This document shows, piece by piece, positions 9,222 to 16,941 of a DNA stretch of 64,000 nt. The DNA is from Bryobacterales bacterium F-183 (lineage in GTDB: Bacteria > Acidobacteriota > Terriglobia > Bryobacterales > Bryobacteraceae). The position numbers and the translations under genes are program-made. Location of the stretch: NCBI GenBank assembly GCA_016865505.2, contig AP025252.1, positions 2,046,001 to 2,110,000 of the forward strand. Direction: 5' to 3'. Positions within the stretch are counted from its first letter, which is position 1; the number at the start of each line of letters is the position of its first letter. The notes under the pieces are model-generated. The model searched no databases, was not told the DNA's origin, and saw only the letters and a program-made list of their open reading frames with translations.

Positions 9222-10724
9222 CTATTGAACTGGGCACAAACCGTTCGGCGCGAACGAAGGACATCCCGGCAATCCCGGACCTCCGTGCGCACTGTTACGG
9301 CCGCTATACGCTGGCGCCACAAACGGGAACGTCGCCGAAGGCTGCACCGCCGGCATGTTCACGCCATCGCCGATCTTGGTGGCATACAAGCTGGGGTTCA
9401 CCAGGATGCCCGCCACCACGCGAGCCGCGATGTCCACCACGTCATCGTTCAAGCGGCGCCCATTGGGGAAACCGCCCAAATCGCCAGCAATTGCGCCCAA
9501 GCGGTTGGGAGCCGCCGTCGGCGGGATGCCCACGTTGATGCGCAGCAAATCCGCCACGGGACCAAAGTCCGACGACGAACAACCCGGACAAATCGGCGCA
9601 CGATACTGCACGAGCGGCAACAGGTCCGTACGCGGTGCATTGGGAACCGGAATGCCGATCGACTTGAAGATCGTCGCCAGCAGCGGATCCAGTACAAACG
9701 AAGCGAACTGCGAATCATTGGTCGGGACATCGGTGCTGAACTTATCCTTCGATCCCGTACCAATAATCAGCTCGTTGATCAGCGGATTGCCCAGACGTTG
9801 TACCTGCGTCCAAGTGCCCGTGGTATCGGGATTCGGCAGCACAGTCACCGTCTGGCGCGACGTTGTCGCATACGTGCCGAGTACGGCTTCTTTCTCGCCC
9901 GCCGTATGCATCGCCTTATCACTCGTCAACATCGTGATTGGAACTTCCAGCACGATGGTGTTGACGTTAAAGCCCGTCAACGTATTCGGAGCGTAGTTGC
10001 GGCTCGTATCTGCGTCAATCGCGTCGCTCAACACGCCGCCACCGGCAGCCTGCCGGAAGTTCAGCGAATCGAACGCAGCGCCCAGGTCAATAAAGAAAGG
10101 GTCCGCAACAGTACCTGCAAACGAAAACACACCGCCACCGAGCGAGTACACGCCCTGTGCGCGGAGCGCATCGTAATTCGGCATGGTGCGGGGCCCAACG
10201 TTCGTCGGTACCGCAAACAACGTACGTCCCGTGCCAAGCTCCTTCGTCTCCGATCCCGTCTTCATCGTGATCGTGTACGTTTGGCGCAGGTTAAAGCCCT
10301 CCGATCCCGGACCATCCAGTGCTGTGATGGGCGGGATACCGGCAAGCCCTCCGACAAGACCCGTGAACACGCCGGGAGCGCGTACATCGGTCTTGAAGCG
10401 GAACTGGAATGTGACATCCGGCATGCCATCCCGGTTGTTGTCCACCTTCATCTCGTACAGAACGCCTGGGTCGAAAGGAAAGTAGTTCGGGCCGTTGGAA
10501 GGCTCCAGAAACGGATCGACATTCAGCACCATGACGATGTTGTCCGGCCGTTGCGGGCTTCGGAACACATACCAATCGGTGATATCGGCCTTCTGGTCAA
10601 GTGCGGTGATGGGTGCTTCCCGGTGGCTGGAAGCAAGTGCGGCGGGGGGTGGAATCAAAAGCGCCGCAGTGGCAAACATGGTGAGCGCCGCGCGGAAGCG
10701 CGGGTACCTGTGAACAAGCTGCAT
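9222..10724 (-). CDS. Secreted DUF4331 family protein
   Basis: The 500-residue protein has a signal peptide ending in AALAS, followed by the family-typical SSHREAPITALDQKADITDWYVF segment (shown here only as a landmark) and the VLNVDPFLEPSNGPNYFPFDP region. Near the end it has DVVDIAARVVAG and a proline-rich tail. Four cysteines lie in the C-terminal part, two of them in CPGC. DUF4331 proteins are secreted and of unknown function. AAGGAG sits directly upstream of the ATG at 10724, the strongest ribosome-binding site in this block. A TPR gene follows after 13 bases. A hairpin at 10834-10853 separates it from the amine dehydrogenase operon upstream, so it likely has its own promoter in the 130-base gap. 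Confidence 0.82.
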   Translation of the reverse strand: MQLVHRYPRFRAALTMFATAALLIPPPAALASSHREAPITALDQKADITDWYVFRSPQRPDNIVMVLNVDPFLEPSNGPNYFPFDPGVLYEMKVDNNRDGMPDVTFQFRFKTDVRAPGVFTGLVGGLAGIPPITALDGPGSEGFNLRQTYTITMKTGSETKELGTGRTLFAVPTNVGPRTMPNYDALRAQGVYSLGGGVFSFAGTVADPFFIDLGAAFDSLNFRQAAGGGVLSDAIDADTSRNYAPNTLTGFNVNTIVLEVPITMLTSDKAMHTAGEKEAVLGTYATTSRQTVTVLPNPDTTGTWTQVQRLGNPLINELIIGTGSKDKFSTDVPTNDSQFASFVLDPLLATIFKSIGIPVPNAPRTDLLPLVQYRAPICPGCSSSDFGPVADLLRINVGIPPTAAPNRLGAIAGDLGGFPNGRRLNDDVVDIAARVVAGILVNPSLYATKIGDGVNMPAVQPSATFPFVAPAYSGRNSAHGGPGLPGCPSFAPNGLCPVQ

Positions 10725-10833
10725 GTTGTTCTCCTTGAGCAACGATCATCGTGGATCGTCTGCAGCCCAAGATGCAGCTGCGTTTTGGTGTGAGTTAATT
10801 TTCTGGGGACTTTTTTAGTAACAATAATTTCAA

Positions 10834-10853
10834 CTCCCCGCTACATTGGGGAG
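10834..10853 (-). terminator. Hairpin after the amine dehydrogenase operon
   Basis: Read on the minus strand, CTCCCC and GGGGAG form a six-base stem around an eight-base loop a few bases after the stop of the UbiV-like gene. It is followed by an AT-rich stretch (TTGAAATTATTG) rather than a clean T-run. It could end transcription of the qhp operon, at moderate strength. Confidence 0.45.
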
Positions 10854-10856
10854 CAT

Positions 10857-11714
10857 CTAGGCCATCATTGGTAGCCTTGGCTGCCAAACAATTCGCTTCG
10901 CTTGGGACGACAAAAGTGCCGCCATCATCTCTGGCGTATGTACGTAGAAATACGTCTGTCCCTTGAGCCAGAACCGCTGCTCACGATTGGCAAAAGGCGA
11001 GTTGGTGTATTGATACTCCACCAAATGCGTCTGGCATTCATGACGGCACGGCGCACCCGGCTCAAACTTCTGGGCCTTGCGATACCCGAGTCCTGCAGCC
11101 ATGCAGATGCGTGCCGTAGAGATCACGCCAAACGGCGCGTACACCGAAAAATCGCCGGACGGGAATCGATTGCCTTGCGGCAGCAGATCCTGCTCGACAT
11201 GCGTCACGCCGTACTTCTTGAGCAACGCCGTATAAGCACCAGTCTCCAATGAAGAACTCCGCAGTGCGTCCAACTGCGGGCTATCTCCAAGCTGTACGTA
11301 CTCGGTTGTGATCCGAGGATCGCGCAGCGCCTTGTGCAGCAACCGCCCCTGCACCGGAATCAGCGACGGATACTCGCGCCGCAGCAGGCGCAGCACGCCG
11401 TAGTCGTTGAACACCACCTCGGATCCTGCAGGCGCAGCATCGAGCAGAGGCTTCAACCGCGCCAGACCTCGGTCGCTCACGTACGGCGTCAGCAGTGTTA
11501 ACGGCAGAGTGAACTCGGGCAACTCCTGCGCGATCAGGTTCTCGCAGAACTCCGTGCCCCAGTACACCCGCGTAAATGACGAAGGGCGCAACGGTAACAT
11601 TGCGCCCAGTGCGGCCACCTGGGGACGGAGCTTATCGCTGCGCTCCCAGGTTTGCCATTGATCCAACTGGTCCAGATCCCCAGCGGACTGGACGTGTATC
11701 GCGAACTCCTCCAT
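10857..11714 (-). CDS. UbiV-like U32 family [4Fe-4S] protein of the amine dehydrogenase operon
   Basis: The 285-residue protein lacks a signal peptide. It shows U32-family landmarks: VVFNDYGVLRLLRREYP and GRLLHKALRDPR in the barrel part, and four cysteines at 57, 204, 223 and 227. The cluster STARIC, then eighteen residues, then CRHEC resembles the iron-sulfur site of UbiV (one distant cysteine, then SARC and CX3C), from memory of that family. UbiU/UbiV and TrhP are U32 proteins that take part in O2-independent hydroxylations. The start ATG shares one base with the stop of qhpB, so it is the last gene of the qhp operon. Its role is inferred: maturation of the tryptophan-derived cofactor, or electron or redox support. 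It is not a known member of the Paracoccus qhp set. Confidence 0.65.
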   Translation of the reverse strand: MEEFAIHVQSAGDLDQLDQWQTWERSDKLRPQVAALGAMLPLRPSSFTRVYWGTEFCENLIAQELPEFTLPLTLLTPYVSDRGLARLKPLLDAAPAGSEVVFNDYGVLRLLRREYPSLIPVQGRLLHKALRDPRITTEYVQLGDSPQLDALRSSSLETGAYTALLKKYGVTHVEQDLLPQGNRFPSGDFSVYAPFGVISTARICMAAGLGYRKAQKFEPGAPCRHECQTHLVEYQYTNSPFANREQRFWLKGQTYFYVHTPEMMAALLSSQAKRIVWQPRLPMMA

Positions 11715-12790
11715 TAAGGAGCGACAATCACCAGCGACGTTGTCATGTCCGCCGCGACGTCCACTGTCTTTTCCGGCTGCAACGTCTTCGCATCGAAGTA
11801 CTCGATGGTGTTGCCCGCACCGTAAATCAACAGCTTCTTGCCGTCGGACGAGATGCCGAATGTAAACCGCGTGCGCCCGGGAAACTCCGCGCGCTTCAGC
11901 AGTTTCTTGGTGGCCATGTCGAACATCATGAACTGCGTCACGCGATCGCCATGCTGCCCTTCCACCGACACCGCGTAGCCGACCTTGCGATCCGGCGTCA
12001 CTTGTACGCCCGACAATTGCGAGGGAATCGGACCAATCGGCGTAAAGTCGAAGGATCGCTTGTTCAAATCAAACCGCGCCAGCCCAAACGTCGTGCGATA
12101 CACAATGTTGTCGGTATTGATAAAGGTCGACGTCAGGACATTCGGGTCGCCCCAGGGGTCCAAATCGCCGCCGAACGACAAGCTGTCGGTGTTCTGAAAG
12201 GGAGGCTTCACCATGTCGATGCGCTCCACTTCCTTGAAGTTGTTCGCGATGTCGTACACCACAATGGCCTGCCCAAACGTGTACAGATACTTCCCGTCGG
12301 GCGACACCTTGATCTGGCGTCCGATGTTGTCGGCATCAGCCGCCGGTACGTCCACCTGCCGGACAATCTTCTTCTGCGCCATGTCGATGACGCTGAACTT
12401 ACGCTTGCCGATCTCAAACCGGTCAATCTTCTTGGTGATGTCGCGCGTCACCGCATAAAACACCTTGGTGTCCTTGTCGGGCGCGGGTCCGGCATCGATG
12501 CGCACGCGCTTGTTGCCTTCGGTGAGCTGAAAGCTATCGGTCACCTTGCGCGTTGCCAGGTCGATCGTCTCAAACGTCGACTCCTTATGCGTCATCGCCA
12601 CCAGCGACTTCTTATCGCCGCTCAAAAACAGAGCGCGCGCAGCCGTACCGCTGTTCAGCTTGATGTCGCCGTCGACATTGCCGGACTTCTCGTCGATGAT
12701 CATGATACGGCCGGGCCACGCGCCCACGTACATCTTCTGGGCGCAGGCGATGCCGGCCGCCAAAGGCAGCAGAAGTAGCAGTTTTTTCAT
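11714..12790 (-). CDS. qhpB: Quinohemoprotein amine dehydrogenase beta subunit
   Basis: The 358-residue protein starts with a Sec signal (MKKLLLLLPLAAGIACAQ) and then a run of beta-propeller blades with motifs such as KVSPDGKYLYTFG, QVTPDRKVGYAVSV and GISSDGKKLLIYG, as in the seven-bladed beta subunit. In the known enzyme this subunit packs against the quinone-bearing gamma subunit and forms part of the substrate channel in the periplasm. It starts six bases after qhpC and its stop shares a base with the start of the U32 gene. The assignment rests on fold, length and strict operon context. Confidence 0.85.
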   Translation of the reverse strand: MKKLLLLLPLAAGIACAQKMYVGAWPGRIMIIDEKSGNVDGDIKLNSGTAARALFLSGDKKSLVAMTHKESTFETIDLATRKVTDSFQLTEGNKRVRIDAGPAPDKDTKVFYAVTRDITKKIDRFEIGKRKFSVIDMAQKKIVRQVDVPAADADNIGRQIKVSPDGKYLYTFGQAIVVYDIANNFKEVERIDMVKPPFQNTDSLSFGGDLDPWGDPNVLTSTFINTDNIVYRTTFGLARFDLNKRSFDFTPIGPIPSQLSGVQVTPDRKVGYAVSVEGQHGDRVTQFMMFDMATKKLLKRAEFPGRTRFTFGISSDGKKLLIYGAGNTIEYFDAKTLQPEKTVDVAADMTTSLVIVAP

Positions 12791-12796
12791 GTCAAT

Positions 12797-13153
12797 TTAT
12801 GGAAAAACCAGGTCGATGTTCCGCCAATCCTTCGTGGCGCTGGCACACTTTGCCGTCCAATCGGGATAGTTGTTGAGGTGGTCCGGCACCTGAGCCGGCC
12901 AGAAACACGTGATGTAACAGTCGTAGAGATCGCGTTCCGCGGGCTGGCACAGCCCCGCGGTTCCCCCGGCCGAGTCTACTTCCCAGCCGGGAGAAAATAC
13001 GATCGAGCAACCGACCGGATAATGCGGCCGGCGCTGCGGGTTCCCCTGCCCGCCTCCTCCACGAGATTGAAGCGCGAACACATCGCCTTCCATGGCTGCC
13101 GCGTATTCTTCGATGCGCTGCGCCTTACGGTTCAACGCGCGTACATGTTTCAT
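12797..13153 (-). CDS. qhpC: Quinohemoprotein amine dehydrogenase gamma subunit (CTQ-bearing)
   Basis: This 118-residue peptide carries every crosslinking residue known from the Paracoccus gamma subunit at a constant offset of 42: Cys49-Glu58, Cys69-Asp75 and Cys83-Asp91 for the thioether bridges, and Cys79 with Trp85 for the cysteine tryptophylquinone. The segment CYITCFWPAQVPD is diagnostic. The first ~42 residues form a charged, non-hydrophobic leader that the maturation enzymes would recognise and a protease would remove; it looks longer than the 28-residue leader I recall for Paracoccus. One extra cysteine occurs at 103. The ATG at 13153 overlaps the qhpD stop in ATGA, so modifying enzyme and substrate are translationally coupled. 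The open frame upstream of this ATG is not coding. Confidence 0.93.
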   Translation of the reverse strand: MKHVRALNRKAQRIEEYAAAMEGDVFALQSRGGGGQGNPQRRPHYPVGCSIVFSPGWEVDSAGGTAGLCQPAERDLYDCYITCFWPAQVPDHLNNYPDWTAKCASATKDWRNIDLVFP

Positions 13154-14571
13154 ACGGTCTTCCTCCGGTCGAATGTGTTCAGGAACTGCGGGTTCCGCGT
13201 GGCGATTTCGCCATAGATTTCCAGGCACAGCCCGGTCCATCCGCGGATCCAATCGCAATAGTGCAAGTTCGGATGACCCGTGTCGCCGTAGCGGACAAAG
13301 GCCTCGTGATGGCATCCGCCCGCGCACAGCGGACGAGCCCAACACGAATGACAGTCGTACTTGGCATTGATATGGCCGCGCTGCAAAAAGTCCTGCTGCT
13401 TCGCCTTATCAATACCCGTTGAGATGTGTCCCAGTGCATGCGTATCGCTATCCACAAAGCGATGGCACGGTGCGATGTCGCCGGAAGGACCGACGCCCAC
13501 CAACCCCAGGCCCGCGCCGCACGGGTGCGACTTGTTGATGCCCTGGTGCAATTCCATCAGCGTATCGCTGACGTTCGAAAATCCATGATGCTCGCCGCGC
13601 ACCGCCGCGTCGCGATACTCATACGCCAGCGTCTTAAACTGGTCCAGCACGCGATCCATCGAGTTGTTCTCAATGGCGTACAACCGGTTGGGCGACGTCG
13701 TTACCGGCGCAAACCCCACCTCATGAAAGCCCATGTCGTGCTTCAGATGCTTAAAGATCTTCAGCACATCGGTCACCTGCGCGGTCAACGTCACACGCGC
13801 GGCAATCGGCCGGGTCTTATGCTTGTCGAGCAGCGAGCGTACTTTTGGAGCGATGATGTCGTAGCTGCCCTTGCCATTGGCAAAGACACGCAATTGATCA
13901 TTCATCTCCTTCGGGCCGTCCATGCTCACGGTTACGCCAATGTGGTTCTCAGCCAGGAACTCAATGATCGCCGGTGTCAGCAACGTCGCGTTGGTGGTCA
14001 ACGAATAGTCGATGTAGCGGCCTTCCGCCTTGGCCTTCTCATTCGCGTACTCCACCACCTGCTTGAGCAGCGGAAAGTTCATCAGCGTCTCGCCGCCAAA
14101 GAACGTCATGTGGATCGCCCGGCGTCCCGCGGACTCCGTGAACAAATGATCCACCGACATCTTCGCCGTGTCCCAACTCATGAACTTAGGCTTGCCATCC
14201 GGCGTCGCGACCTTGTCCTCACCGAACTCATAGCAGTACCCGCAGCTCAGATTGCACTGGTTCGTCAGGTTCAGAACCATGGTCTGGAGCGGGAACTTGT
14301 CCGGGACATCCTGTGGCGGATCTTCCACCTTCTCGCCGTTATCCAGAATGGCGCGGAAGCTGGCCAGTTCATCAATCGCTTCGTGAATGTCCGGCGCCTC
14401 AAACGGCAGCGCCGCCAGCAGATCTTCACGGCTGGCCGGGTTGGACTTCACACGGTTCAGCACCGCAGAAGCCACCGGATTCAAATCGACAATGCCGCCA
14501 CTCGGCACCAGGTACAAAAACTGCTGGCCCGCGGCTTCAAACGCGTGCGTATCTCCTGCGGTGTACGGCAT
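13150..14571 (-). CDS. qhpD: QhpD radical SAM/SPASM maturase of the amine dehydrogenase gamma subunit
   Basis: The 473-residue cytoplasmic enzyme has the radical SAM motif CNLSCGYC at 106-113, a GGE motif in FFGGETLMNF, and a C-terminal SPASM domain with cysteines in HPCGAG, APCHRF, CHSCWARPLCAGGC and HYCDW that bind two auxiliary clusters. QhpD forms the Cys-to-Asp/Glu thioether bridges in QhpC. Its length matches the characterised enzyme. It begins three bases after qhpA ends and overlaps qhpC by four, which supports a dedicated function. An ~85-residue N-terminal part may act as the peptide-recognition (RRE-like) element. Confidence 0.93.
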   Translation of the reverse strand: MPYTAGDTHAFEAAGQQFLYLVPSGGIVDLNPVASAVLNRVKSNPASREDLLAALPFEAPDIHEAIDELASFRAILDNGEKVEDPPQDVPDKFPLQTMVLNLTNQCNLSCGYCYEFGEDKVATPDGKPKFMSWDTAKMSVDHLFTESAGRRAIHMTFFGGETLMNFPLLKQVVEYANEKAKAEGRYIDYSLTTNATLLTPAIIEFLAENHIGVTVSMDGPKEMNDQLRVFANGKGSYDIIAPKVRSLLDKHKTRPIAARVTLTAQVTDVLKIFKHLKHDMGFHEVGFAPVTTSPNRLYAIENNSMDRVLDQFKTLAYEYRDAAVRGEHHGFSNVSDTLMELHQGINKSHPCGAGLGLVGVGPSGDIAPCHRFVDSDTHALGHISTGIDKAKQQDFLQRGHINAKYDCHSCWARPLCAGGCHHEAFVRYGDTGHPNLHYCDWIRGWTGLCLEIYGEIATRNPQFLNTFDRRKTV

Positions 14572-14574
14572 AGC

Positions 14575-16335
14575 TTAGTTCGCCACCTCAGGCTGATCCC
14601 AACGCATGTACAGCGGTACGGTCACAATCAGATAGCTGCGCGCGGTCAACGGCTTGGCAGGATCCCCGCCCGGCGGATTGAACGTCGCAACCACCCAGAC
14701 ATCGCCAAAGTTATCCGTACCCCACTTGCGCTTCGGGTTCGGACCTTCCGACGACGGCGTAAAGAACCCGGTTTCGACATTGATTGATCCCACGTGATCC
14801 TTATCGTCGTCATCGAACCGCGCCAGAAACTCTTCGACGGTCCACTTGGCCTGCACCGGACCCAGTGCGATGTCGTCCGGCGTATCCTTCTTGCCGTCCA
14901 AGCCGCGATGGTACGCAATGGCCTCAAACTGCACGTAGCCCTTGGGATGCGTGTTGCCACCCAGGCGGGCAATCGCCGAATCGGCCGACACCTTGATGTA
15001 GTCGACCTTGTCGTAGATATAGACAGCGCTGGTGGCCACCGCGCGATTCACTTCCACATCACGAGGACCGGAAATCGCATCCTTTGCCACCGCCACTTCG
15101 GCCGTCACCAGCGAAGGCGTCGCGCTGACGATCTTGGTAACCGTCACGCCGTTGCCCATGCTGATATCGGTCGGCTTGAGGCCGGCCACCGACAGACGCT
15201 CGCCGTAAATCTTCACCTGCTTCGAAGCGCCGGACGCTAGCGAGTACGTATCGAGCCCCAGCACCTGCGGACCTTCGTTCGCACGCACCAGTTTGGCATT
15301 GATGCCCAACTCCTCATACCCGCCCCAGAACCAGCGACCTTCTATGGTCGACTGATCGCGGCTTACCGACATAACCTCGCGCATCGCTTTCGGATCTTCA
15401 AGCGAAGTACCGTTGCTATCCGATCGTCCACGCCACGCATAGCCGGTATATAGGTTGGCCTTTCCCGTACGCTGGAACTTGCGCCCAGTCTGCATTTCCG
15501 TGTACGAGATCTTGGTCGTAAACTCGTTGGCCGACGCACCTTCCGCGATGGTCACTTCGCCCAGTACGCGACCCTTGCCAGGCTGGTCGCCCCACAGGAT
15601 CCAACGTCCAGCCAAGCGCGCAGGACGCATGGACGCTTTCCACTTCGCCCACTCCGGCGTATGCAGCGGAGCGTTCTTGGTAAAGTGTTCCACTGCCAGA
15701 TCGACAGGATGCCGCTGCGGCGGTGCACCAGGCGCAGCCGCGCCGCCACCGCCACCGCCTCCACGCCCGCCATTGCGGAATGCTGTAAACTCAGCCACCG
15801 GGAAGTACCCGACGTGCATGTCCGTCAGAAGCTTCCACTCCTCACCCGAACGCCGCCACGAGTTCGGCTGCGCGTACGGATGGCAAGACGCACAGGCGCG
15901 CTTCAACTCCTCTGACGGGATCTCGGTCTCCGCCTGCAGCGTACGCTTCTGCAGGAACCACGCCACGGGCGCAGCCTCTTCCGGCGCCAGACCATTTTCC
16001 GTGCTCAAATACTGCACGATGTGCCGCGCGTCTTCGGGCTTCAGAGTCAAGCCGTTCAAACGCACCATGCGCTTGATCGCCTCTTGCCAGCCTTCCGGCG
16101 TCGTGCGAATCCACGAAATGCGGGTTAAATTGCCTTCTTTATCGGCCTGATGGCACGATCCGCAGGCTTTCTTTGTCACGTCATCGCGAACGGGGATGCC
16201 GGGAGTTGCCGGTTCGGTGGGCCTTCCACTCCGCGCGGCGTTATTTTCGCCGGGACCCGAACCAGGGGTCTGTGCAGAAGCGCTCACCAGTACAAGTACA
16301 GCCGCGAGAAGAAATCGCAAAAAGGCCGGACCCAT
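14575..16335 (-). CDS. qhpA: Quinohemoprotein amine dehydrogenase alpha subunit, diheme
   Basis: The 586-residue protein has a signal peptide ending near ASAQ, then two heme c sites, CGSCH at 58-62 and CASCH at 148-152, followed by beta-rich domains typical of the alpha subunit. The hemes take electrons from CTQ on the gamma subunit and pass them to a soluble acceptor in the periplasm. Amine oxidation gives aldehyde and ammonia. A Gly/Ala/Pro-rich insert near 190-210 is unusual and probably a linker. It is the first gene of the operon. The ATG at 16335 has no Shine-Dalgarno sequence but lies nine bases after a TGC-TATACT element, which suggests a very short leader. Confidence 0.9.
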   Translation of the reverse strand: MGPAFLRFLLAAVLVLVSASAQTPGSGPGENNAARSGRPTEPATPGIPVRDDVTKKACGSCHQADKEGNLTRISWIRTTPEGWQEAIKRMVRLNGLTLKPEDARHIVQYLSTENGLAPEEAAPVAWFLQKRTLQAETEIPSEELKRACASCHPYAQPNSWRRSGEEWKLLTDMHVGYFPVAEFTAFRNGGRGGGGGGGAAAPGAPPQRHPVDLAVEHFTKNAPLHTPEWAKWKASMRPARLAGRWILWGDQPGKGRVLGEVTIAEGASANEFTTKISYTEMQTGRKFQRTGKANLYTGYAWRGRSDSNGTSLEDPKAMREVMSVSRDQSTIEGRWFWGGYEELGINAKLVRANEGPQVLGLDTYSLASGASKQVKIYGERLSVAGLKPTDISMGNGVTVTKIVSATPSLVTAEVAVAKDAISGPRDVEVNRAVATSAVYIYDKVDYIKVSADSAIARLGGNTHPKGYVQFEAIAYHRGLDGKKDTPDDIALGPVQAKWTVEEFLARFDDDDKDHVGSINVETGFFTPSSEGPNPKRKWGTDNFGDVWVVATFNPPGGDPAKPLTARSYLIVTVPLYMRWDQPEVAN

Positions 16336-16344
16336 GATTCACGG

Positions 16345-16353
16345 AGTATAGCA
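16345..16353 (-). promoter_or_regulatory. Extended -10 promoter of the qhp operon
   Basis: On the minus strand TGC-TATACT is a good extended -10 element. Transcription would start about seven bases downstream, only two or so bases before the qhpA start codon, giving a nearly leaderless mRNA. No good -35 hexamer is visible, as is usual for extended -10 promoters. Confidence 0.5.
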
Positions 16354-16369
16354 TGTAGCTCGTGCTACA
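16354..16369. promoter_or_regulatory. Palindrome upstream of the qhp promoter
   Basis: TGTAGC and GCTACA form a perfect inverted repeat around a four-base spacer, directly upstream of the qhpA -10 element and 18 bases before kdsC on the other strand. The position suits an operator for a regulator of the qhp operon, or of both genes. No candidate regulator gene is adjacent, so the call is tentative. Confidence 0.35.
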
Positions 16370-16386
16370 AACGTTTTACCAATACA

Positions 16387-16941
16387 ATGATCGACAACGC
16401 TGAACAGTACGCTGCCGCTGCCGCCCGTGTCAAAGTTCTCCTCATGGATGTGGACGGCGTCTTGACCGACGGCCGTCTCTACAACATCCCGCTAGCCGAC
16501 GGCACGGTTGCCGAAACCAAAGGCTTTGACTCGCAGGACGGCATCGGCCTCCAATGGCTCAATTGGTACGGCATCAAGACTGGCGTCATCAGCGGCCGCG
16601 TATCTCCTGCCACTGTGGAACGCGCGCGCCAGTGCAAGATGACCTACGTCTATCAGGGACACATCGAAAAAATCCCGATTCTTGAGGAAATCATGAAGGA
16701 CGCAGGCGTCACCAAAGAAGATGTGGCCTATGTTGGCGACGACCTCACGGACATCGTCTGCATGCGTCGCGTCGGCTTTGCCGTAGCCACCGCCAACGCC
16801 CGCGCCGAGGTCAAGGCTGCCGCAAATTACGTCACCAGTGTCGTGGGCGGCAACGGAGCCATTCGCGAGGTGGTGGAACTCATCCTCAAAGCCAAAGGTT
16901 TGTGGCCCGAAATCCAAAAGAAGTACGAAATCTATGAATAA
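16387..16941 (+). CDS. kdsC: 3-deoxy-D-manno-octulosonate 8-phosphate phosphatase
   Basis: The 184-residue HAD phosphatase has the family motif LLMDVDGVLTDG with Asp21 and Asp23 as nucleophile and general acid, and the late motifs VISGR and YVGDDLTD. It has the short, cap-less form of KdsC, which removes phosphate from KDO 8-phosphate in the cytoplasm and feeds lipopolysaccharide core synthesis. No kdsA, kdsB or kdsD gene is nearby. The ATG at 16387 fits the family length; the longer open frame upstream is an extension into the promoter region. Its 3' end overlaps the next gene by eight bases. Confidence 0.88.
   Translation: MIDNAEQYAAAAARVKVLLMDVDGVLTDGRLYNIPLADGTVAETKGFDSQDGIGLQWLNWYGIKTGVISGRVSPATVERARQCKMTYVYQGHIEKIPILEEIMKDAGVTKEDVAYVGDDLTDIVCMRRVGFAVATANARAEVKAAANYVTSVVGGNGAIREVVELILKAKGLWPEIQKKYEIYE

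Noticed and set aside
9201-10793. A 530-codon open frame antisense to the DUF4331 gene
   Set aside because: Arg/His-rich composition, no domain, and it mirrors a gene with a signal peptide and AAGGAG site; a by-product of high GC codon use.
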